10,141 nt of DNA. It comes from Bacteroidota bacterium (GTDB lineage: Bacteria; Bacteroidota; Rhodothermia; Balneolales; HLUCCA01). Under the pieces are notes generated by a model. It worked only from the letters and a program-made list of their open reading frames with translations, did not search any database and had not been told where the DNA came from. Location of the stretch: assembly GCA_003448835.1 (NCBI GenBank), contig DLXM01000163.1:1-10141 (forward strand), in the 5' to 3' direction. The position numbers and the translations under genes are program-made. Numbering within the stretch: position 1 is the first letter of the stretch; each line of letters opens with the position of its first letter. Shown here one piece after another: positions 5,810 to 10,141 of the stretch.

Positions 5810-7789
5810 ATGACACGATACTATTTTTTGTTTTACTCATTGATCATTCTGGTAATTTCAGCTTGTTCTTCCACTCAGAATTCCACTGATAAAACTAATG
5901 ACCCGGTAGTTGGTGTAGTTAACAATGAGTCAATATATTTTTCGGAATTATTTCATCAGTTTAACCGAACGTCAATAAATTCTGATGCTGATGTAACTTT
6001 AGATTCATTATCGAATGAATTATTAAACTTTTTGCCATTGTATATCGATTATAAAGCAAAACTTGCCAGTGCTGAACAGGCAGGTTACTTTAACGACAAT
6101 GAAATTCTTCAAGAGTTAAATCAGTACGAAACTCAAACCGCATTTCCGTATTGGCTGGAAAACAAAGTAACTGAGGAATTATTAGATGAGTTAATTCAAC
6201 GTTCTGATTTCGAATTAAATGCATCCCACATTTTAATCAACATCCCAGAAGGAACAAGTCCGGCCGATACCATTCATACATGGAATAAACTAATAGAAGC
6301 AAGAGAAAAAGCGATCAATGGTGAGGATTTTGACTCTTTAAGCACTGTTTATTCGTCTACTCAAATGGGACGTAGTATGGGTGGTCCATTAGGATTTTTC
6401 TCCGGTGGCTGGGCAGTTAAGGCATTTGAAGATGTAGCATATTCTCTGAATGAAAATGAAATATCGATGCCGTTTCGATCACAATTCGGTTATCATATCA
6501 TAAAACTTCATGAAATACGCCCTTCCAGCACGGATCGATTATTATCTCATGTATTTTTGCGAGTACCGAGTGAAGATCAATTAGATGAAGTACTCGAACA
6601 AGCTCAAAAAGGGTATGACGAGTATATGAACGGTGAGATTGATTGGCCAAATTTTGTGCAAAACTACTCTCAGGATGCTCAATCTGGTCCAATGGAAGGT
6701 AGGATTGGATGGGTTAATTACGGTAGGTATGACCCAAGATTTACTGATGTTGTTATGAAAATTGAAAATCAAGGTGATATTACGAAACCATTTTTTAGTG
6801 GCTATGGTGTTCACGTTGTTCGATTAGATTCAATTAAAGCCTATCCAAATGAAGAAGTTCGTAAGAACGAGATTTTAGGTCGATTAAAAACACTTCCCCG
6901 ATACAAAGAGAACAAATCTTATACGATATCAAATATTCGCAAAGCTGGATCCGAGTCGATTAAATCAACGACATTCGATGATTTCGAAAAAATAGTACAG
7001 GCAAATAGAGGTAACTCTTATTCGTCACTATCGGTTCCAACTGATTTACTGAATTCGCCGGTGTATGAGTTTAATGACGAAACCTATACCCTCTCAGAAT
7101 ATTTAAATTGGATATACTCCAATACTGACACTACTTCCACTAATAATTACAGTTATTCTTATCGTGATAATTATTTTAATGCTGTAGCTGAGTCACATGT
7201 AGTTCCGATTACTAAAGAAATATTCCCGGAATTCAGATCTCTTAGTAAAGAATATCTAAACGGATTAGTCATTTTCAAGATCTCAGAGGACTCGGTTTGG
7301 AATTATTCAAAATCTGATTCTGCCTCTATCAAAGCACTTTACGATCAAAATCCGGATAAATACCGATTTGATGATCGATATTTTTATAAACGTGTTTCTG
7401 CAGCAAATGATAGTACTCTACAAGTTGCACTTCAATTATATGAGGATGGAATTTCTGTTGATTCATTAAGCAATAAAGTTCGTGGCGTATTGGTAAGAAG
7501 TGATGTTGTTAATGATGTAACAATTGATCCATTTGACAAATTAACCTCATTAAATGCCGGGGATGTCAGTGAAATCTTTGACTACAGAAATCGTCCAACA
7601 GTTTTTATTCTAGATAGAAAAGAAGATTCCAGAGGCATGACATTTGACGAGGCATATTTCCGTGTAGTATCAGAATATCAACCAATGCGAGAAAATGATT
7701 GGATGGAAAGATTAAGAGCTAAATTCGGAGTAAGATCGTATCCAGACAGAATTACCCCAGAAGTTGTCCAAAATATGCTGACAAAATGA
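5810..7789 (+). CDS. PpiC-type peptidyl-prolyl isomerase lipoprotein with two parvulin domains
   Basis: This ~659-residue envelope lipoprotein is predicted to act as a proline isomerase and folding chaperone for outer-membrane and periplasmic proteins. I chose the ATG at 5810 because it gives a compact lipoprotein signal (MTRYYFLFYSLIILVISAC) with lipidation at Cys19; a TTG six codons upstream only adds polar residues. A SurA-like helical region (about 33-135) precedes parvulin domain 1 (about 138-235), which has His140, a GGPLGFFSGG loop, Phe206 and FGYHIIKL with His229. Domain 2 (about 244-342) is more divergent, with EGRIGW for GGxLG, but keeps His247, Phe311 and His335. The C-terminal ~310 residues include EFRSLSKEYLNGLVIFKISE and SVWNYSKSD, a pattern I associate with Bacteroidota members of this family. 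It contains a Ser/Thr/Asn/Tyr-rich stretch near 437-454. It overlaps the next gene by four bases (ATGA), indicating translational coupling. Confidence 0.9.
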   Translation: MTRYYFLFYSLIILVISACSSTQNSTDKTNDPVVGVVNNESIYFSELFHQFNRTSINSDADVTLDSLSNELLNFLPLYIDYKAKLASAEQAGYFNDNEILQELNQYETQTAFPYWLENKVTEELLDELIQRSDFELNASHILINIPEGTSPADTIHTWNKLIEAREKAINGEDFDSLSTVYSSTQMGRSMGGPLGFFSGGWAVKAFEDVAYSLNENEISMPFRSQFGYHIIKLHEIRPSSTDRLLSHVFLRVPSEDQLDEVLEQAQKGYDEYMNGEIDWPNFVQNYSQDAQSGPMEGRIGWVNYGRYDPRFTDVVMKIENQGDITKPFFSGYGVHVVRLDSIKAYPNEEVRKNEILGRLKTLPRYKENKSYTISNIRKAGSESIKSTTFDDFEKIVQANRGNSYSSLSVPTDLLNSPVYEFNDETYTLSEYLNWIYSNTDTTSTNNYSYSYRDNYFNAVAESHVVPITKEIFPEFRSLSKEYLNGLVIFKISEDSVWNYSKSDSASIKALYDQNPDKYRFDDRYFYKRVSAANDSTLQVALQLYEDGISVDSLSNKVRGVLVRSDVVNDVTIDPFDKLTSLNAGDVSEIFDYRNRPTVFILDRKEDSRGMTFDEAYFRVVSEYQPMRENDWMERLRAKFGVRSYPDRITPEVVQNMLTK

Positions 7790-8628
7790 AATGTGGGTTA
7801 TTTTATCTGCTTTTTTTAACTGTGTTAACGATTGGTTGCACAAGCTCAGTGGAAGAATCAAATCGTGTTCCACTGGCATTAGTGGGTGATAATACCTTGT
7901 ATCTTGATGAAGCAATAAGAAATATCCCTGGTTTTTTACTTGAAAATGATAGTTTGAAATCCGTACAACAATTTCGGGATAACTGGATTCGCGATCAGGT
8001 TTTATTTGATGAAGCTTTGAGACTTGGGCTTGATAATCATGAATCCGTTCAGGAAAAGCTAAAAAAATCAAATAGGGATATACTGGTTAGTTCAATGCGC
8101 GACCAAATACTATTGAATTCTACTTCTACATTTGAAATTTCGAATGCTGAGGTTTCTACATTTTATGAAGCCAATCGAAATCAATTTGTTTTGCAAAATC
8201 GCCATGTCAGGGTTAGGCATTTGTTTTCTGAAACCAATGAGGAAGCTGAAGCAGCAAGAAATAGTCTGATCAATGGTGCGTCATGGCAGCAGATTGTTCA
8301 AGATTTTGCTATCGACAAAATGTATTCAATGTCAACTGATAACGAATTGATATCAGAAGTGGACGCATTAAATGGATATCCGACTATGAAGTCATATCTT
8401 CAGGTTGTGGGACTCATGGAGGTATCTCCAATTTACAAGGAAGATGAATACTATCATTTCATCCAAATCGTTGAAGACAGACCACCAGGAGATCATCCTG
8501 ACCTTTCAATGGTTTTTGATCAGATAAAAAACTGGCTTCAGATGGATAAATCCAGAAAAAGTATACAGGCATACGAGCAAAATCTTTATTTACAAGCTGA
8601 AGCAAACAACGAAATTGTCATATATTAA
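7786..8628 (+). CDS. SurA/PpiC-related lipoprotein with degenerate isomerase domain
   Basis: This 280-residue protein has a lipoprotein signal (MKCGLFYLLFLTVLTIGC) with predicted lipidation at Cys18. The -3 residue is Thr instead of the usual Leu. The mature part begins with a SurA-N-like segment, VPLALVGDNTLYLDEAIRNI (28-47), then charged helices to about residue 135, including the family-like AEVSTFYEANRNQFVLQNR. The parvulin start VRVRHLF (141-147) is recognisable, with His145 in place. However, the glycine-rich GGxLGxF loop and the GYHIIKL ending are missing, and YYHFIQIVEDRPPG (222-235) probably marks the last strand. I infer a chaperone without isomerase activity. The start ATG overlaps the stop of the preceding isomerase gene, and the SurA-like gene follows after 32 bases. 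Gene order and the partial motifs give good support to the family, but the function is inferred. Confidence 0.8.
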   Translation: MKCGLFYLLFLTVLTIGCTSSVEESNRVPLALVGDNTLYLDEAIRNIPGFLLENDSLKSVQQFRDNWIRDQVLFDEALRLGLDNHESVQEKLKKSNRDILVSSMRDQILLNSTSTFEISNAEVSTFYEANRNQFVLQNRHVRVRHLFSETNEEAEAARNSLINGASWQQIVQDFAIDKMYSMSTDNELISEVDALNGYPTMKSYLQVVGLMEVSPIYKEDEYYHFIQIVEDRPPGDHPDLSMVFDQIKNWLQMDKSRKSIQAYEQNLYLQAEANNEIVIY

Positions 8629-8660
8629 TATTTTACGACTTACTGATTAATTATATAAAA

Positions 8661-10007
8661 ATGCAAAAAACGATATTTACGCTAACAATCATTTTACTCA
8701 CATACGGAATAGGTTCCGCACAGCAAGCGCCAGTTGTAGCTGATAAAATTGTAGCTTTGGTTAATGATCATATCATCTTAAAATCAGATGTTGATGCACG
8801 TACTTTTGAATACTTACAGTCTACACAAGGTTTGACTTTTACTGAAGAGTTATGGTACGATGTTCTGGATTCAATGGTCGATAATTACGCTATGGTGGAA
8901 AAGGCAAAAATTGATTCAGTTGTGGTTAGTGATGAAGAAGTAAACCGAGAATTGGATCAAAGAACCAGAGTTCTGATTGAAAGAGCCGGCGGTGAGAGAC
9001 AATTAGAACAAGCTTTAGGTAAAAGTTTGATTCAGCTTCGTTCAGAATACAGGGAACAATTTCGACAAGAAATGGTATCAGAACGATTACGTCAAATGCA
9101 AAGAACGTCAATCACTATTACCAGACCTGAAGTTGAAGCTTTTTTTAAGGAGGTATCAGTCGATTCATTACCTATTATTCCGGAATCTGTTGAATTAGCA
9201 CACATTGTATCAATTCCACCACCACGCCAGGATGCATTAGATCGTGCTTTCAATTTAGCTTCTGCAATTCGTGATTCTATTGTAAATCAGGGCGCTGATT
9301 TCGAAGAAATGGCAAAAAAATATGGCGAAGACGGGACCGCTACCAGTGGTGGATTAATCCCATTAATGCCATTAGGTGATTTAGTACCAGAATACTCCGC
9401 CGCTGCTTCTGCTTTGTCACCCGGACAAGTTTCAGAGGTTGTTAAAACGTCCTTTGGATATCACGTGATTCGATTAAATCAGCGTGTAGCTGATCAAATT
9501 GAAACAAATCATATTCTCATCCGAGTTCGTGAGGATGAATTGGATGAACAATTTTCTATCGATTTTTTAACCGCAGTGCGTGATAGTATCATTAATCAAG
9601 GCAAAGAATTTGCTGCAATGGCCAGATTGCACTCAGATGACAAATCCACAGCTCCAGCTGGCGGAAGATTGATCAATCCCCAAACCGGCGATCGAAAAAT
9701 TGCCATAGAACAAATGGACCCGGCTTTGTACAGAACTGTTGTACTCTTGGAAAATGAAGGTGATATTTCTGAGCCACGTTCATTTAGCACTGGCCAACAA
9801 GCTTCAGATCAACGAGCATTCAGAATCGTCAGACTCATTAAAAGAATTCCTGAACATCGTGCTAATTTGACCCAGGATTATGTCCTACTAAGTAACTTTG
9901 CACTTCAGCAAAAACAAGCTTTAGCTATGCAAAAATGGGTCCAGGAAATTCGAAACCAAGTGTATATCGAGTACAAAATTGATATGCCCTATTTGTCATC
10001 TAATTGA
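8661..10007 (+). CDS. surA: SurA-like periplasmic chaperone / peptidyl-prolyl isomerase
   Basis: SurA escorts unfolded outer-membrane proteins across the periplasm to the BAM complex. This 448-residue protein has a Sec signal peptide with probable cleavage after Ala20 (GIGSA before QQAP), so it is soluble rather than lipidated. The SurA N-terminal chaperone domain starts at VADKIVALVNDHIILKSDVD (26-45) and runs to about 165, including the GERQLEQALGKSL segment. Parvulin domain 1 (about 177-275) has His181, SGGLIPLMPLGDLVPEYS and FGYHVIRL with His268. Parvulin domain 2 (about 280-395) has NHILI with His284 and AGGRL, but the last-strand His is Arg388 (AFRIVRL), so its activity is doubtful. A C-terminal helical strand (400-440) completes the chaperone fold, as in SurA. 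Length is close to E. coli SurA. It follows the degenerate lipoprotein by 32 bases and precedes a MoxR-type gene by 11. Confidence 0.93.
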   Translation: MQKTIFTLTIILLTYGIGSAQQAPVVADKIVALVNDHIILKSDVDARTFEYLQSTQGLTFTEELWYDVLDSMVDNYAMVEKAKIDSVVVSDEEVNRELDQRTRVLIERAGGERQLEQALGKSLIQLRSEYREQFRQEMVSERLRQMQRTSITITRPEVEAFFKEVSVDSLPIIPESVELAHIVSIPPPRQDALDRAFNLASAIRDSIVNQGADFEEMAKKYGEDGTATSGGLIPLMPLGDLVPEYSAAASALSPGQVSEVVKTSFGYHVIRLNQRVADQIETNHILIRVREDELDEQFSIDFLTAVRDSIINQGKEFAAMARLHSDDKSTAPAGGRLINPQTGDRKIAIEQMDPALYRTVVLLENEGDISEPRSFSTGQQASDQRAFRIVRLIKRIPEHRANLTQDYVLLSNFALQQKQALAMQKWVQEIRNQVYIEYKIDMPYLSSN

Positions 10008-10018
10008 AATATTTTGCA

Positions 10019-10141
10019 ATGAGTCAGGATTTAAAAGAAGCTGTTTCGTTTCGTAATTCATTTGAATCGTTAAAAAAAGAAATTAGCAAAATAGTCGTCG
10101 GACAAGATGATGTAGTTGATCAACTTTTGATCAGTTTGTTA
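10019..10141 (+). CDS. MoxR-family AAA+ ATPase, N-terminal fragment
   Basis: Only the first 41 codons are in the window. The ATG at 10019 opens a frame with a short helical start (MSQDLKEAVSFRNSFESLKK) and then EISKIVVGQDDVVDQLLISL. That is the hallmark N-terminal segment of MoxR ATPases, whose P-loop follows a few residues later, beyond the edge. These proteins act as chaperone-like ATPases and often work with von Willebrand factor A proteins encoded downstream (Bat or CoxE types). The gene lies 11 bases after surA, so it should be in the same transcript, an arrangement I recall from Bacteroidota genomes. The assignment rests on the short conserved motif and on position. Confidence 0.82.
   Translation, partial: MSQDLKEAVSFRNSFESLKKEISKIVVGQDDVVDQLLISLL

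Noticed and set aside
7712..8071. 119-codon minus-strand frame under the junction of the two lipoprotein genes
   Set aside because: It is antisense to two genes with clear signal peptides and family motifs, and shows no recognisable protein features.

Overview
The window is a compact, AT-rich bacterial chromosome segment. Its lineage signals point to the Bacteroidota / Balneolota-Rhodothermota (FCB) group. The evidence is a thymidine kinase with an eroded zinc site, several starts lacking a clear Shine-Dalgarno sequence, and a run of two peptidyl-prolyl isomerase lipoproteins, a SurA-like protein and a MoxR-type ATPase. The style of the SurA C-terminus leans toward Balneolota/Rhodothermota, but I could not test this by a search. 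There are no mobile elements, CRISPR arrays, RNA genes or phage genes that I can support. Most of the window reads as core genome.

Left part (1-908). The 3' end of a sodium-coupled neurotransmitter:sodium symporter (NSS/SLC6 type) transporter runs off the left edge. A 246-base AT-rich gap follows, between convergent genes, with a perfect 16-bp palindrome and no gene.

Minus-strand operon (909-3370, read right to left). The ribosome-assembly GTPase der comes first, then an unrecognised ~7-helix membrane protein, then an AhpE/BCP-type peroxiredoxin. The last two are only 14 bases apart. About 80 bases separate der from the divergent plus-strand unit and hold a possible shared promoter.

Plus-strand salvage operon (3451-5671). 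A 79-residue two-helix membrane protein, thymidine kinase (tdk) and a concentrative nucleoside transporter (NupC/CNT family) follow each other with gaps of 2 and 5 bases. The transporter would bring nucleosides in with a cation gradient, and the kinase would trap thymidine as dTMP. The small protein's role is unknown.

Plus-strand envelope-folding operon (5810 to beyond the right edge). A ~659-residue lipoprotein with two parvulin domains is followed, with a 4-base ATGA overlap, by a 280-residue lipoprotein with a SurA-like N-terminal region and a vestigial isomerase domain. Next come a SurA-like periplasmic chaperone and, 11 bases later, the first 41 codons of a MoxR-family AAA+ ATPase. Together the three secreted proteins look like an outer-membrane-protein folding set in which isomerase motifs are kept in some domains and lost in others.

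I see no clearly new system. The points most worth a second look are the graded loss of parvulin active sites across the three chaperones, the half-degraded zinc site of Tdk, and the two unrecognised membrane proteins embedded in otherwise readable operons.
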